Shown here: positions 1-9,280 of the stretch, one piece after another
Layout: each line of letters starts with the position of its first letter
Position numbering within the stretch: position 1 is the stretch's first letter
Source of the DNA: Terriglobia bacterium
Lineage (GTDB): Bacteria > Acidobacteriota > Terriglobia > Bryobacterales > Bryobacteraceae
Length of the DNA stretch: 64,000 nucleotides
Direction: 5' to 3'
Assembly (NCBI GenBank): GCA_021325235.1
Contig: JAJPHN010000006.1
Span: 124,001-188,000 of the forward strand
Made by a program: the position numbers and the translations under genes
The notes under the pieces: model-generated
Databases searched by the model: none
What the model saw: only the letters and a program-made list of their open reading frames with translations
What the model was told of the DNA's origin: nothing

Positions 1-1745
1 AAAACAGCGACTTCGGCGAGCAGATTGGCTCCGCTGCGCACCTCGCGCTTACCGCGAAAGAACGCCTGTCGCTCAATAATCCAGTTCTCTTTGCGGCAGA
101 GACCGATGAAGTCCTTAATGGTTAAGAAATGGAGGTTGGGCGATTCGTGCCACTCGTGCGGAAAAAGCCGGGTGCGCGGAGCACGGCCGCTGAGCAGATG
201 AGAAACCCGCGTGGTCCAATGGCCGAAGTTCGGGAACGCGATGATGGCGCGCTTGCCTACCCGCAGCATTTCGCGGAGCACGGCAAGTGGATAGCGAGTC
301 TCCTGCAGAGTCTGGCTCAGGATGACGAAATCAAAGGTCTGATCGGGGTAATCGGCTAGCCCGTGGTCAATATCGCTTTGATAGGCAGAGACGCCACGCG
401 CAATGGCCCGGCCGACCTTAGCCGGATCGATCTCGACACCGCGTGCATCGACCTGCTTTTGGGCGCGCAACGCGGCCAGAAGCTCGCCTTCGCCACAACC
501 CAGATCGAGCACACGCGAGCCCGGCTCGACCAGATCGGCGATCATGGCGTAGTCCGGGCGTGTGCTCAGGGCGAGATTCACCGGTTCAGACGCTTCGGGA
601 CGCCGCGGCTGAGCCTGGTCCCTCTCCGAGCTGACTCTGGCCAGAAAGCCTGCGATCATTTCGCTCTGCTCTTTCGTCTCGAGCAGGAAGGCATCGTGTC
701 CGTACTGCGAGGTGAGTTCGCAGAAAGCCACGTCGATGTTGCGGCTGCGCAGAGCGGCTACCGTTTCAAGCGACTGATACGTGGGGTACAGCCAATCGGA
801 GGTGAAGCTCAGGACGAGAAAGCGCGTGTCGGGACAATTGAACGCCGACGCAAGCGAAGGACGGCCGGCCGAAAGATCGAAATAATCCATCGCCTTCGTG
901 ATGTAGAGATACGAATTGGCATCGAAGCGATTGACGAACTGGCTGCCGCGATAGCGTAGATAACTCTCAACCTCGAAATCGACCGAAAAATCGAAGCCAA
1001 ACGCGTCCTTATCACGCAGACGGCGGCCGAATTTCTGGCGCATGGAGGCATCGCTCATGTAAGTGATGTGCCCGACCATGCGAGCGACCGCTAACCCACG
1101 CCGCGGCGGAGGACCGTCGTAATAGTTGCCTTCGTTCCAATCCGGGTCGGACATAACGGCCTGACGTCCGACTTCGTTGAAGGCGATTTGCTGGGCGCTG
1201 TGGCGCGAAGTGGCAGCAATCGGAATAGCGGCTGCGACCATCTCGGGATACGAAACCGTCCATTCGAGCGCCTGCATTCCGCCCATCGAACCACCCGCGA
1301 CGGCCAGCAGGCGGCTGATGCCCAGATGCTCGATCAGCAATTTTTGCAAGCGCACCATGTCGCTGATGGTGATCACCGGGAAATTCATCGCGTATGGCCT
1401 GCCGGTGGCGGGATCGAGCGAGCCCGGGCCGGTTGTTCCGCGGCAGCCGCCGAGCACGTTGCTCGAGATGACGAAGTAGCGATCCGTATCAAACGCGCGA
1501 CCAGGGCCGATCATCTCCGACCACCAACCGGGCTGCCCGTTTTCCTTGCTGACGCCCGCCGCATGCGCATCGCCCGAGAAAGCGTGCAACACCAGAATGG
1601 CGTTCGAAGCCGAGGCGTTTAACGTGCCGTATGTCTCATAGGCGACCTGCACGTCATGCAGCACCACACCGCAGTCGAGAGCAAGGGCGGGGAAGGCCGC
1701 AAACTGAGTTTCGACTAAGAATTCGGTCTCGGTCGAGGCAGGCAT
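1..1745 (-). CDS. metX: MetX-MetW fusion: homoserine O-acyltransferase joined to MetW (3' end outside window)
   Basis: Read directly from the minus strand; the frame is open from ATG at 1745 to the window edge (581 codons, no stop). Residues 1-375 are an alpha/beta-hydrolase MetX that acylates homoserine for methionine synthesis: GDAHAAG (59-64), [12 protein letters not shown] near 97, nucleophile Ser153 in GGSMGG, Asp317 in SFTSDWLYP, His350 in QYGHDAF. After a roughly 20-residue linker, from about 392, comes MetW, a class I SAM-methyltransferase-like fold with motif I DLGCGEG (414-420) and acidic GVEID (436-440). MetX and MetW are normally separate neighbouring genes; here they form one polypeptide. 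MetW is known genetically to support MetX activity in several bacteria, so the fusion may fix their ratio. The start lies 47 bases from the divergent gene at 1793. Whether the transferred acyl group is acetyl or succinyl cannot be read from the sequence. Confidence 0.93.
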   Translation of the reverse strand, partial: MPASTETEFLVETQFAAFPALALDCGVVLHDVQVAYETYGTLNASASNAILVLHAFSGDAHAAGVSKENGQPGWWSEMIGPGRAFDTDRYFVISSNVLGGCRGTTGPGSLDPATGRPYAMNFPVITISDMVRLQKLLIEHLGISRLLAVAGGSMGGMQALEWTVSYPEMVAAAIPIAATSRHSAQQIAFNEVGRQAVMSDPDWNEGNYYDGPPPRRGLAVARMVGHITYMSDASMRQKFGRRLRDKDAFGFDFSVDFEVESYLRYRGSQFVNRFDANSYLYITKAMDYFDLSAGRPSLASAFNCPDTRFLVLSFTSDWLYPTYQSLETVAALRSRNIDVAFCELTSQYGHDAFLLETKEQSEMIAGFLARVSSERDQAQPRRPEASEPVNLALSTRPDYAMIADLVEPGSRVLDLGCGEGELLAALRAQKQVDARGVEIDPAKVGRAIARGVSAYQSDIDHGLADYPDQTFDFVILSQTLQETRYPLAVLREMLRVGKRAIIAFPNFGHWTTRVSHLLSGRAPRTRLFPHEWHESPNLHFLTIKDFIGLCRKENWIIERQAFFRGKREVRSGANLLAEVAV

Positions 1746-1792
1746 TTAGAAAGAAAAGAAAGCGGGACTAATTTGCACGATAACATGTAGCG

Positions 1793-2305
1793 GTGAATAG
1801 TCCCGTACGTCTCCGGTTCATTGCGTTATCGGCTTTGCTGGCCTTCTCAGCATTTTCCGCGGATTCTCCGTACGCTTCGCTCTGGCTATATAACGGCACC
1901 TGGCGCATCACACGCAAGGACCAGAAGCCGGAAGAGCTGGTGAATCGCTGTGCTCAGTTTTCCAAATACTTTAGCTGCGAGCAGACAGTGAACGGGACGG
2001 TTGTTTCGCTGGTCGTCTACGTGCCTTCGAGTACACCGGGCCAATACTACACGCAATCGATTCTGCCGGAGGGCCGGGCTGGCGGGCTCGGCAACCTGAC
2101 CATCAACGGCGACACCTGGACTTTCACAAACAGCTGGAACCAGGGCGGCGGCACTTACACGTATTTCAAAACGATCAATGTCTTTTCCGGCAAGGACAAA
2201 ATTCACTTCGAACAGCAGGAATCGCCCAACCGTAAGGATTGGAAGACGACCGGCTCAGGCGACGAGGTGCGAGTCAGCCAGGGGAAGCCTACGATTCTGC
2301 GCTGA
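1793..2305 (+). CDS. Small secreted protein of unknown function
   Basis: 170 residues from a GTG start. The N-terminus has a classical signal peptide: basic start, then a hydrophobic run (residues 9-20) ending in SAFSA. The mature part is small and beta-rich, beginning near LWLYNGTWRI, with two cysteines (about 53 and 62) that could form a disulfide. The pattern NGTW...FTNSWNQGGGTYTYFKT suggests a lipocalin-like or DUF1579-like beta barrel; this is a guess from pattern only. It is probably exported to the periplasm. It diverges from the MetX-MetW gene, and its last 51 bases overlap the 3' end of the convergent PAP2 gene. No function can be assigned. Confidence 0.7.
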   Translation: MNSPVRLRFIALSALLAFSAFSADSPYASLWLYNGTWRITRKDQKPEELVNRCAQFSKYFSCEQTVNGTVVSLVVYVPSSTPGQYYTQSILPEGRAGGLGNLTINGDTWTFTNSWNQGGGTYTYFKTINVFSGKDKIHFEQQESPNRKDWKTTGSGDEVRVSQGKPTILR

Positions 2306-3154
2306 GTCCCGCCTGGAAAGCAAAACGCCAACGGCGCCAGCAATCAGGCTGATGGCGAAACCGGCGAGGGCGTCCACTGCGTAGTGGTAGCGGCCATAGA
2401 CCGTGGCAGCAGCGACGCTGAAGGCGTAGATCGATAGTCCCCAGCCGAAGCGTTTGCGGTCGGGCATAACCAGGAACATGGCCCAGGCGGCGGCAAATGC
2501 AGAAGAAACGTGCGCGCTCGGAAAAACTCCGGTGTGAATCGTTGCGCTGCGCAGCAGAAACAAATTGAAATGACGAAGTACGTTATTCGCAAGGGGTGCG
2601 GCAACATCCGGAAAGGCGATGCGCGGCGGGCGGGACGGGAAAAACGGGAACAGCGCGTAGGAAATGAGTGTTCCGGTGAGTAAGATGACGTAGAAGCGGT
2701 CAACACGCGGCCTATGATCTTTAAGCCATAGAACGATGACGCAGAAAGTGCCGACGCCATAGACCAGTAAGTAACAAAGTTCTAAGTAAGTCGGCAGAAG
2801 CGGCCCGAGGCTCTCGATAGCGGACTTAAAGCAGTACTGGTCGAGCAAAACTCGATCGAGGCGAATCCAGGAGTGTTCGTATCCGGAGTTATAAACAACC
2901 GGAACAAACCACTCCATCTCGCGGAAGGCGAGGAGTGTGAGAGGAATGGGAATCCAGTCTCGCACCATGTTGATCGCACGCTGATATCGAGTGGTTTCGG
3001 CTTTGGCCAGCGCTAAAAGGAAGCAGGCTACGGCAGCCAGGACGAACACCGGTTGTGCGTGAAGGCGGGGCCTGTCGTGGAACCAGGGCGCAATAGCAGC
3101 GGCCCAGCCGAAATACCCCAGCAGCACCCATTCGGAACCGCGCAGCGCCGGCAT
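2255..3154 (-). CDS. PAP2-superfamily integral membrane protein
   Basis: About 299 residues with six or more hydrophobic segments. It carries the PAP2 acid-phosphatase signature in degenerate but recognisable form: SRPPR (first motif), PSAHVSSA (second motif, PSxH) and YGRYHYAVD (third motif, R-x3-H-x3-D). This family dephosphorylates or exchanges head groups on lipid phosphates such as undecaprenyl pyrophosphate or phosphatidate; the subgroup with an aromatic N-terminal half includes inositol-phosphorylceramide-synthase-like proteins. I chose ATG at 3154, 8 bases after the stop of the MFS gene; the frame is open to a TTG at 3202, but that would overlap the MFS gene by 41 bases and has no ribosome site. 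The 3' end overlaps the convergent gene by 51 bases. The substrate is unknown. Confidence 0.85.
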   Translation of the reverse strand: MPALRGSEWVLLGYFGWAAAIAPWFHDRPRLHAQPVFVLAAVACFLLALAKAETTRYQRAINMVRDWIPIPLTLLAFREMEWFVPVVYNSGYEHSWIRLDRVLLDQYCFKSAIESLGPLLPTYLELCYLLVYGVGTFCVIVLWLKDHRPRVDRFYVILLTGTLISYALFPFFPSRPPRIAFPDVAAPLANNVLRHFNLFLLRSATIHTGVFPSAHVSSAFAAAWAMFLVMPDRKRFGWGLSIYAFSVAAATVYGRYHYAVDALAGFAISLIAGAVGVLLSRRDSAQNRRLPLADSHLVA

Positions 3155-3161
3155 CTGCCAA

Positions 3162-4433
3162 TTACGGCCGAGCCGCTGATTCGGAGCTTTTTGCAAATCC
3201 AAAAGGAAGCGCGAGCGCGGCCAGCACGCCTGCCCAAACGGCCCACGTCGTAAGGAAGTGGTGCGTGATCAGAACGCCGGAGACGACCGGAGCGGCAATC
3301 TGAGCGACAGAAGTCAGCGACTGCGTTAAGCCCAGCACGACGCCTTGTTCACGCCTGCCGGCTGCCTGACTGACGAGGCTGGTGAGGCCCGGGCGCAGTC
3401 CCGCCGATCCGATACCCGAAATCGCCACGATCCAGAGTAACTGCGGGATCGTGTAGGTAAATCCGATCGCGATGTTTGCCAGAGAGAAAGTCAGGAATCC
3501 GATCTGTACGACGCGTCTCTCGCCCAGAAGCTTCACCATACGTCCGACGACGCCGCCTTGCATGATGATGCCGATGAATCCGTTGAACGCGAAGATATAG
3601 CCGACCTCGCGCACTCCGACGGCGTGTCCGTTCCAGAGATAACGGCGCTCAGCAAATAGCGCGAAGCCCGAGACGAACGCCGAAAAGGAAAGAGCGAAAA
3701 GTAACCACTGGATTAGAAGGCGCGAAAGTTCGGGACGGCGGAAGTACTGGAGGTACGTAGCCCACGAGAGGAGCGAAAGCCGTTTGCCGCCAGGCCCGGG
3801 ATCTTCTGCAGCTGTTTCATGGCGTGTTTCACGCCGCGGCAGAAGGAAAAACGTGCAGAGGATGCTTGTAAAGGACAGCGCTGCGGCCGCAAACACGGGC
3901 GCGCTGTATCCATATCGCGCCAGGAAACCGGAGATCGCCGGGCCTACCAGAAATCCGAAGCCAAAAGCGACACCGATCAGAGCGAATGACTTGGCGCGAT
4001 TCTCCGGCTTCGTTACGTCGCTGATATAGGCTTGGGCGATGCTGAGATTGCCAGCGGTAGCGCCGTCGATCGCACGCGCCAGAAACACCATCCAGATTTG
4101 CGTCGAAAACGCCAGCAGCAGGAAACCCGCGAGCGTGCCGGCCTGGCTGATGAGAAGCACTGGACGGCGCCCAATGCGGTCGGAGATCTGTCCCAGGAGC
4201 GGCCCGGCGAGCAACTGAAAAAAGGCGTAGATCGAAACAATTAACCCCACCACCGTGGGCGACGCACCGAGCCTTTCGGAATAGAAGGGCAACAGTGGAA
4301 GGATGATCGTAAATCCGAGGACGTCGACCAGAACGATGAGGAAAATCGGCAGCAGGGGCGGAAGGCCGCGCCGGGGAGGCACAGCATCCGAAAGCCCTTC
4401 GCTCGAAGAGCTGGCGATCTCCGGTGCGTTCAC
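3162..4433 (-). CDS. MFS transporter, TetA-like drug:proton antiporter family
   Basis: 423 residues from GTG, with about 12 membrane segments after a 25-residue cytoplasmic tail. Motif A is clear between TM2 and TM3 (GQISDRIGRRPVLL), with LARAIDGATAGN in TM4 and the antiporter motif C GFLVGPAISG in TM5. These are hallmarks of the DHA1 family that includes TetA. The likely role is proton-coupled efflux of a small organic molecule across the inner membrane; the substrate cannot be deduced, and tetracycline resistance should not be assumed. It is followed closely by the PAP2 gene, so they may be co-transcribed. The start faces the OmpA gene across a 171-base divergent region. Confidence 0.9.
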   Translation of the reverse strand: MNAPEIASSSSEGLSDAVPPRRGLPPLLPIFLIVLVDVLGFTIILPLLPFYSERLGASPTVVGLIVSIYAFFQLLAGPLLGQISDRIGRRPVLLISQAGTLAGFLLLAFSTQIWMVFLARAIDGATAGNLSIAQAYISDVTKPENRAKSFALIGVAFGFGFLVGPAISGFLARYGYSAPVFAAAALSFTSILCTFFLLPRRETRHETAAEDPGPGGKRLSLLSWATYLQYFRRPELSRLLIQWLLFALSFSAFVSGFALFAERRYLWNGHAVGVREVGYIFAFNGFIGIIMQGGVVGRMVKLLGERRVVQIGFLTFSLANIAIGFTYTIPQLLWIVAISGIGSAGLRPGLTSLVSQAAGRREQGVVLGLTQSLTSVAQIAAPVVSGVLITHHFLTTWAVWAGVLAALALPFGFAKSSESAARP

Positions 4434-4604
4434 AATTCGATCTTAGCGACCGGACCCGATCCACAGTCCGAAATGCTGACGAAGTAGCGGAAGCCGCTGA
4501 CGTAAGGCTGTAAAAAGTACTCGGCCCGGCGTGAGCTGCGCGAAGCTCGAGGCCTGAAAATGAGAGACTTATAAATGGATGTCTGCTTGCAGAGGAGCAC
4601 TGTG
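4434..4604. promoter_or_regulatory. Divergent intergenic region between MFS and OmpA-type genes
   Basis: 171 bases between two genes transcribed away from each other, so it should hold both promoters. On the plus strand I see an AT-rich stretch around 4567-4576 and a good ribosome site (AGAGGAG, 4591-4597) before ATG 4605. No convincing -35/-10 pair stands out. Confidence 0.4.
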
Positions 4605-6227
4605 ATGAAGCTTTGCCAAGGTTTGTTGATTGCGCTGTTGCCAGCCGTTCTGCTGGCGCAGGAGCCGAATCCAATGCAGAACATAAAGCAGGAACCGGCT
4701 CAGTCCCCGAATGGTAATCCAATTTTTCGGGTGCAGGTTGTCTCGCGTTCGATTTCGGCGGTGACTTATCGCGATCGAGCCGGCTGGACCAAGGTCGACT
4801 TACAGGGTACTTCACTCGCGCCGAAGGCGAAAGGCAACGCTCAGGTGCGGAGCCAGCTAGGCTACATGCAGATCAAGGTTGACGTCAAGGGACTACCGGC
4901 GGCCCGCAACTTTGGTGACCTCTACCTGACTTACGTTTTGTGGGCGATCACTCCCGATGGGCGTCCCTACAACTTAGGTGAAGTCGTAGTCGATTCGAAC
5001 GGTAATTACAGCGGGCAGGTAACGACTCAGCTGCAAGCCTTCGGCCTGATCATCACGGCCGAGCCGTACTTCAACGTGCACCAGCCGAGCGATGTCGTCG
5101 TTATGGAAAACATTATCCGTACCGATACGCTCGGCAAGTGGCAAACCGTGGATGCGAAGTACGAGTTACTACCGCGCGGACAGTACACGTATCAGGTTCC
5201 GGAGAGCCAGCGAAAACCGGTCGATCTGAATTCGAATAAGAAGAGCCCACTCGAGTTATATGAGGCGCAGAATGCGGTACAGATCGCGCAGTACGCGAAG
5301 GCCGATCAATTTGCGCCGGATCAGTATAAGCAGGCCGTTGACCTCTGGCAGCAGGCGCAGGATTATCAGAGCCGGAAGGAATGGAAGCCGGCCATCATGA
5401 CCGCGCGCGAGGCTGTTCAGAAAGCCGAAGATGCGCGTACCGTATCGCTGAGAAAGCAGCAACAGCTGGCGCTGGACAACGAGCGCGCCGAGGCGGCAGC
5501 TCGCCAGAAGGCGGCGCAGGAGAAAGCAGCGCAAGAGGCGGAACGAGCGGCTGAGGCGCAGCGTCAGGCACAGCAGGAAGCCGAGCAGCGGGCACAGGCG
5601 GAAAAGGCTCAGCAGGAGGCCGATGCCGCGCGCGCCCAGGCTGCCGAACAGGCTCAGAAGGCGCAGGAAGCTGCCGCCGAAGCGGATCGTCTCCGAAAAC
5701 AGGCCGAGGCGGACAAGAACGCGCTGCGCGAACAACTGCTCCAGCAATTCAATACCGTCCTGCCTACCAAAGAAACGCCGCGCGGACTCGTGGTTAACTT
5801 ACAGGACGTTCTTTTCGATACGGGTAAGTACAGTCTAAAGCCGAATGCGCAGATCGCGCTCGCGCGCATCGCGGGTATCGTGGTGTCGCACCCCGGTCTT
5901 AACTTACAGATCGAGGGTTATACGGACAGCACAGGCACGATGGAATTCAACCAGAAGCTTTCCGAACAGCGGGCGAATGCTGTGCGCGATTTCCTGCTTA
6001 CGCAAGGTATAAACACAAACAATATGACCGCGGTGGGTTACGGCGAGAACTATCCAGTAGCTTCTAACGACACAGCAGCCGGCAGAAAGTTGAACCGGCG
6101 CGTCGAATTAGTCGTCTCGGGTGAAGTTATCGGCGTGAAAATCGGCGTGCCTCCCAACCAGGCTCCTCCGGCGAGCCCGGCTGCACCATCTGCCCCGAGC
6201 GCTCCGCCTCCCGCTAATCCGCAGTAA
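4605..6227 (+). CDS. OmpA-family outer-membrane protein with DUF4398-like and coiled-coil regions
   Basis: 540 residues. The frame is open from 4575, but ATG 4605 is preferred: it follows AGAGGAG at good spacing and starts a clean signal peptide (MKLCQGLLIALLPAVLLAQ). Domain order: beta-rich N-terminal domain (about 40-210); a DUF4398-like helical region around SPLELYEAQNAVQIAQYAKA; a long Ala/Glu/Gln coiled coil (about 280-380); a C-terminal OmpA peptidoglycan-binding domain (about 390-515) with LFDTGKYSLKP, IEGYTDSTG and LSEQRANAVRDFL; and a Pro/Ala tail. The OmpA domain binds diaminopimelate in peptidoglycan, so the protein probably tethers the envelope to the wall or spans the periplasm. 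It ends 3 bases from the convergent phosphatase gene. Confidence 0.92.
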   Translation: MKLCQGLLIALLPAVLLAQEPNPMQNIKQEPAQSPNGNPIFRVQVVSRSISAVTYRDRAGWTKVDLQGTSLAPKAKGNAQVRSQLGYMQIKVDVKGLPAARNFGDLYLTYVLWAITPDGRPYNLGEVVVDSNGNYSGQVTTQLQAFGLIITAEPYFNVHQPSDVVVMENIIRTDTLGKWQTVDAKYELLPRGQYTYQVPESQRKPVDLNSNKKSPLELYEAQNAVQIAQYAKADQFAPDQYKQAVDLWQQAQDYQSRKEWKPAIMTAREAVQKAEDARTVSLRKQQQLALDNERAEAAARQKAAQEKAAQEAERAAEAQRQAQQEAEQRAQAEKAQQEADAARAQAAEQAQKAQEAAAEADRLRKQAEADKNALREQLLQQFNTVLPTKETPRGLVVNLQDVLFDTGKYSLKPNAQIALARIAGIVVSHPGLNLQIEGYTDSTGTMEFNQKLSEQRANAVRDFLLTQGINTNNMTAVGYGENYPVASNDTAAGRKLNRRVELVVSGEVIGVKIGVPPNQAPPASPAAPSAPSAPPPANPQ

Positions 6228-6230
6228 GTT

Positions 6231-7874
6231 TTAGGCCTGGCGCCGAACCAGCACGATCGTAAAATCGTCATTAAACGCCACGTTTCGGTGCCAGGCGCGC
6301 AGATGGTCGATCAGGTGCGTAACGAGGTCGGCGCACGACTCCGACTTATTCGCCTGCAGGAAGCGCGCCAGCCCGTCTTCACCAAATTCCTCGCCAAGCG
6401 GGGACAGCGCCTCGGTGACGCCATCGCTGTAAAGCGCGAGTGTGTCTCCCGGTTCAAGAGACGTCTCGCGTAGCTCATAGCGAGCCATAGGAAAGAGGCC
6501 GAGTACCATGCCGCCGCCTGAGAGCTTCTGGACCTGTCCATTGGCACGCAACAGCAGCGGATAATTGTGGCCGGCATTGCTGTAAGTCAAGGAGCCGGTC
6601 TGCGGGTCGAGCAGAGCGTAAAAAAAGGTCACAAACTTACCCGCTGGACAACGCTCGGAAAAGTTACGATTCAAAAGCGTGACCGCAGCTGCCGGATCAG
6701 GACTCGTTTCCCGCACCATTTGCACACGCGCCTGCAGACTCGACATCAGAAGCGCAGCCGGCAATCCCTTTCCCGAAACATCGCCGACTACCAGTGCCAG
6801 CCGCCCATCGTTGTACGGAACGAAATCGTAATAATCGCCACCGACAGTCCGGCAAGGCAGGTGGTGACCCGCGATCTCATAACCAGGGCAGGGAGGCGCC
6901 TCCTTAGGTAGCAGCGTCGCTTGAATTTCGCTAGCCTGCGCGAGTTCGAGCTCCATCAGCTTTTCCGATTGCTCCACTTCGATCAGCCGCGCGTGTTCGA
7001 TGCGGATTGCGGCGACGTTCGCCATTACAGTGAGCAGGTCGAGATCTTCCTGGGAAAACGGACGAAGCAGAGCGGCGTTATCCACGTAGATGAGCCCGAT
7101 GACACGTTCGCCGGTTTGTAACGGCGCACCCATCATGCTGCGTACGCGGTGCATAACAATGCTGCGCTGCTGCCGAAGGGCATCATCTTGTTGCGCATCG
7201 CCCACAATCAATGAGCAGCGCTCGCGCAGGATACGGTCGCGGACAGAGGTGCTGATCGAGAATCCGTCGCCCTCGCTGGCGCGGACGACGAGTTCACCGT
7301 CTTCGAGTGTCATGATGACGCCGCGCTTTGCCTCTACTGCGGAGAGCGAGAGTTTCAGGATGACGTCGAATAATTCATCCAGTGGCCGGTGCCCCGCAAG
7401 TTCCTGACCGGCGCGCACCAGAGCGCCGACCACGCGTGTCGTATTGAGCGAAACTTCGCGCCCGTGCACCGCTCCGGGACTCTTGCCGAGCAGCTTGTCG
7501 AGACTGGTGACGATCGTTGCTTCGCGGGTGATGCGCTCCTCTTCCTGCGGCACAAAGGAGATCACCGGACGGTTCGTTTCGACGTTGGGGTCGCGAACTT
7601 CGATCGTCAGATGTCCGGCGTAGATGCGATCGCCGGGATTGATGCGCCGCGGCTCCTTGAGCGTAGCTGCGTTCAGTACCGTGCCGTTGCGACTGGCGCA
7701 GTCCTTGACGAACCACCCCTCATCGCGCTGCTCGAATGTGAGATGCGAGCGCGAGAGCCATGGATCATCGGGATAAGCCAGATCGTTATCGGCGGACCGG
7801 CCCAGAGAAAGCACCGGTTTTTGCAGTTGTACTTTTGTCGAAGAGCCTTCCGGCCCGGAAATGACCAGCTCCAT
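6231..7874 (-). CDS. FHA-GAF-PP2C (SpoIIE/RsbU-type) serine phosphatase
   Basis: 547 residues. The N-terminal FHA domain (about 20-95) has LGRSADNDL, SRSHL and SRNGT, the phosphothreonine-binding signature. A GAF sensor follows (about 150-310). The C-terminal PP2C/SpoIIE domain (about 340-545) keeps the metal-binding aspartates in VGGDYYDF and GDVSGKGLPAALLM and the late YSDGVTEA motif. Such proteins dephosphorylate anti-anti-sigma factors or other Ser/Thr-phosphorylated targets; the FHA domain implies a partner Ser/Thr kinase, not seen in this window. It is cytoplasmic, with no membrane segment. It lies last in a minus-strand run behind NDH-2 (30-base gap). The ligand of the GAF domain is unknown. 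Confidence 0.93.
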   Translation of the reverse strand: MELVISGPEGSSTKVQLQKPVLSLGRSADNDLAYPDDPWLSRSHLTFEQRDEGWFVKDCASRNGTVLNAATLKEPRRINPGDRIYAGHLTIEVRDPNVETNRPVISFVPQEEERITREATIVTSLDKLLGKSPGAVHGREVSLNTTRVVGALVRAGQELAGHRPLDELFDVILKLSLSAVEAKRGVIMTLEDGELVVRASEGDGFSISTSVRDRILRERCSLIVGDAQQDDALRQQRSIVMHRVRSMMGAPLQTGERVIGLIYVDNAALLRPFSQEDLDLLTVMANVAAIRIEHARLIEVEQSEKLMELELAQASEIQATLLPKEAPPCPGYEIAGHHLPCRTVGGDYYDFVPYNDGRLALVVGDVSGKGLPAALLMSSLQARVQMVRETSPDPAAAVTLLNRNFSERCPAGKFVTFFYALLDPQTGSLTYSNAGHNYPLLLRANGQVQKLSGGGMVLGLFPMARYELRETSLEPGDTLALYSDGVTEALSPLGEEFGEDGLARFLQANKSESCADLVTHLIDHLRAWHRNVAFNDDFTIVLVRRQA

Positions 7875-7904
7875 CCGCCCTTACAAGCTATCATTTACCG
7901 CGCG

Positions 7905-9242
7905 CTATTCGGTCGATTGCGTTTCCGCTTCGAGGTGCGCCGGCTTCTTCGTGACGAGTTCACGCGCCGCCGGACCAGTGATCAATAACGCGCCACGGCT
8001 ATAGGTGAGATACAGAAAGCCCCACTCGACGAAGACTAGCAGGCGGCTCTGAAATTCGACGATGTACATCAGGTGAATGAAGAGCCAGACGAGCCACGCC
8101 GGAAAGCCCCAGAGATGTACGCCGAAGACGTTCGCTACCGCAGCAGCACGTCCGATCACGGCCAGATCGCCTTTATCGAAGTAATGGAACGGCTTGATGT
8201 TCGTTTCGCCTTTGAGCCGCTTTACAATCGTGTGCGCCGCGTACGCGCCTCCCTGCATCGCAACCTGCGCCACACCCGGCAGCGGCCGTCCGTCAGGCCG
8301 CTTTACGTATGCAAGATCGCCGACGACATAAATGTTCGGGTACTGCGGAATCGTCAGATCGGGTGCAACATTGATCTGCCCATTGCGCTGCGTTTCCGCG
8401 CGGGTACGTTCGGCCAGCTTGCGCCCGAAGTCGGATATCGCCACACCGGCCGCCCAGATAACAGTGTGTGAGTGTATATGCTGCTCTTCCCCGGATTTCG
8501 TTTTCACCGTGACGCCGTTTTCGTCGACACCCACCACCATCAGCCCGTTTCGTACGCGTGCATTGAGCCGTATTAACTGCTTTTCGGCTTTTTGCGACAA
8601 ATCTTCGGGATAGGTGGGCAGTACTCGCGGACTGCTGTCGACGATCAGGATACGCGCGTCCTCGGGTCGTATCGAGCGGAAATCGTGCTTGAGCGAGTGA
8701 TTCGCGATCTCGCCCAGCGCACCCGCGAGTTCAACGCCAGTCGGACCGGCGCCCACGATGACGAACGTGAGCCAGGCACGCCGCTCGTCGGGATCGGTCA
8801 TGCGCTCAGCCGCTTCGAATGCAGCCACGATCTTGTGGCGAATGGCCGTCGCGTCTTCGATCGTCTTCAATGCCGGCGCCCAGCGAGCCCAATCGTTGTG
8901 TCCGAAGTAACTGCTTTGCGAGCCGGTCGCAACAATCAAGGAATCGTACTCCACCTCGGCGCCGTCTCGCAGATGCACGCGCCGCGTGTCGGGATCGATA
9001 TCGACTGCATCGCCGAGCAGCACTTGCGTATTTTTCTGCTTGCTCAACACCGCGCGGATCGGAGCCGCGATTTCGCCGGGAGAGAGCGAACCAGTCGCAA
9101 CCTGATAGAGCAACGGCTGAAACAGATGGAAATTTCTCTTGTCGATAAGCGTTACGCTCACGGGGGCCCGTTTCAGCGCCTGCGCCGCATAAAGTCCGCC
9201 AAAACCACCGCCGACGATGAGTACACGATGAGTATCCGCCAT
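7905..9242 (-). CDS. ndh: Type II NADH dehydrogenase (NDH-2)
   Basis: 445 residues. It has two Rossmann folds: an FAD site at the N-terminus (VLIVGGGFGGLYAA) and an NADH site (FVIVGAGPTGVELAGALGE, about 165-183), plus the C-terminal FAD contact VYVVGDLA and the quinone-side segment QVAMQGGAYAA. A hydrophobic C-terminal stretch (WGFPAWLVWLFIHLMYIV) is the usual membrane anchor. NDH-2 passes electrons from NADH to quinone without pumping protons. Length and motifs match the family well. It sits between the amidase (38 bases upstream) and the FHA phosphatase on the same strand, which suggests co-transcription but no obvious shared function. Confidence 0.94.
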   Translation of the reverse strand: MADTHRVLIVGGGFGGLYAAQALKRAPVSVTLIDKRNFHLFQPLLYQVATGSLSPGEIAAPIRAVLSKQKNTQVLLGDAVDIDPDTRRVHLRDGAEVEYDSLIVATGSQSSYFGHNDWARWAPALKTIEDATAIRHKIVAAFEAAERMTDPDERRAWLTFVIVGAGPTGVELAGALGEIANHSLKHDFRSIRPEDARILIVDSSPRVLPTYPEDLSQKAEKQLIRLNARVRNGLMVVGVDENGVTVKTKSGEEQHIHSHTVIWAAGVAISDFGRKLAERTRAETQRNGQINVAPDLTIPQYPNIYVVGDLAYVKRPDGRPLPGVAQVAMQGGAYAAHTIVKRLKGETNIKPFHYFDKGDLAVIGRAAAVANVFGVHLWGFPAWLVWLFIHLMYIVEFQSRLLVFVEWGFLYLTYSRGALLITGPAARELVTKKPAHLEAETQSTE

Positions 9243-9280
9243 GAGGTCTTCACTCTAAGTGATGCAATCAACCGGCGCGA

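Noticed and set aside
129-959. Plus-strand open frames over the first kilobase
   Set aside because: They are antisense to the MetX-MetW gene, which reads as a convincing protein on the minus strand; the plus-strand translations show no family pattern.
1746-1792. SAM riboswitch upstream of the MetX-MetW gene
   Set aside because: Only 47 bases separate it from the divergent gene, too short for the known SAM riboswitch classes, and no such fold is visible.
3162-4433. Tetracycline resistance
   Set aside because: The MFS motifs are shared by many exporters; nothing in the sequence fixes the substrate.
5256-5747. Leucine-rich minus-strand frame opposite the OmpA coiled coil
   Set aside because: It arises from the complement of Ala/Glu/Gln codons in the coiled-coil region and has no signal peptide or plausible start.
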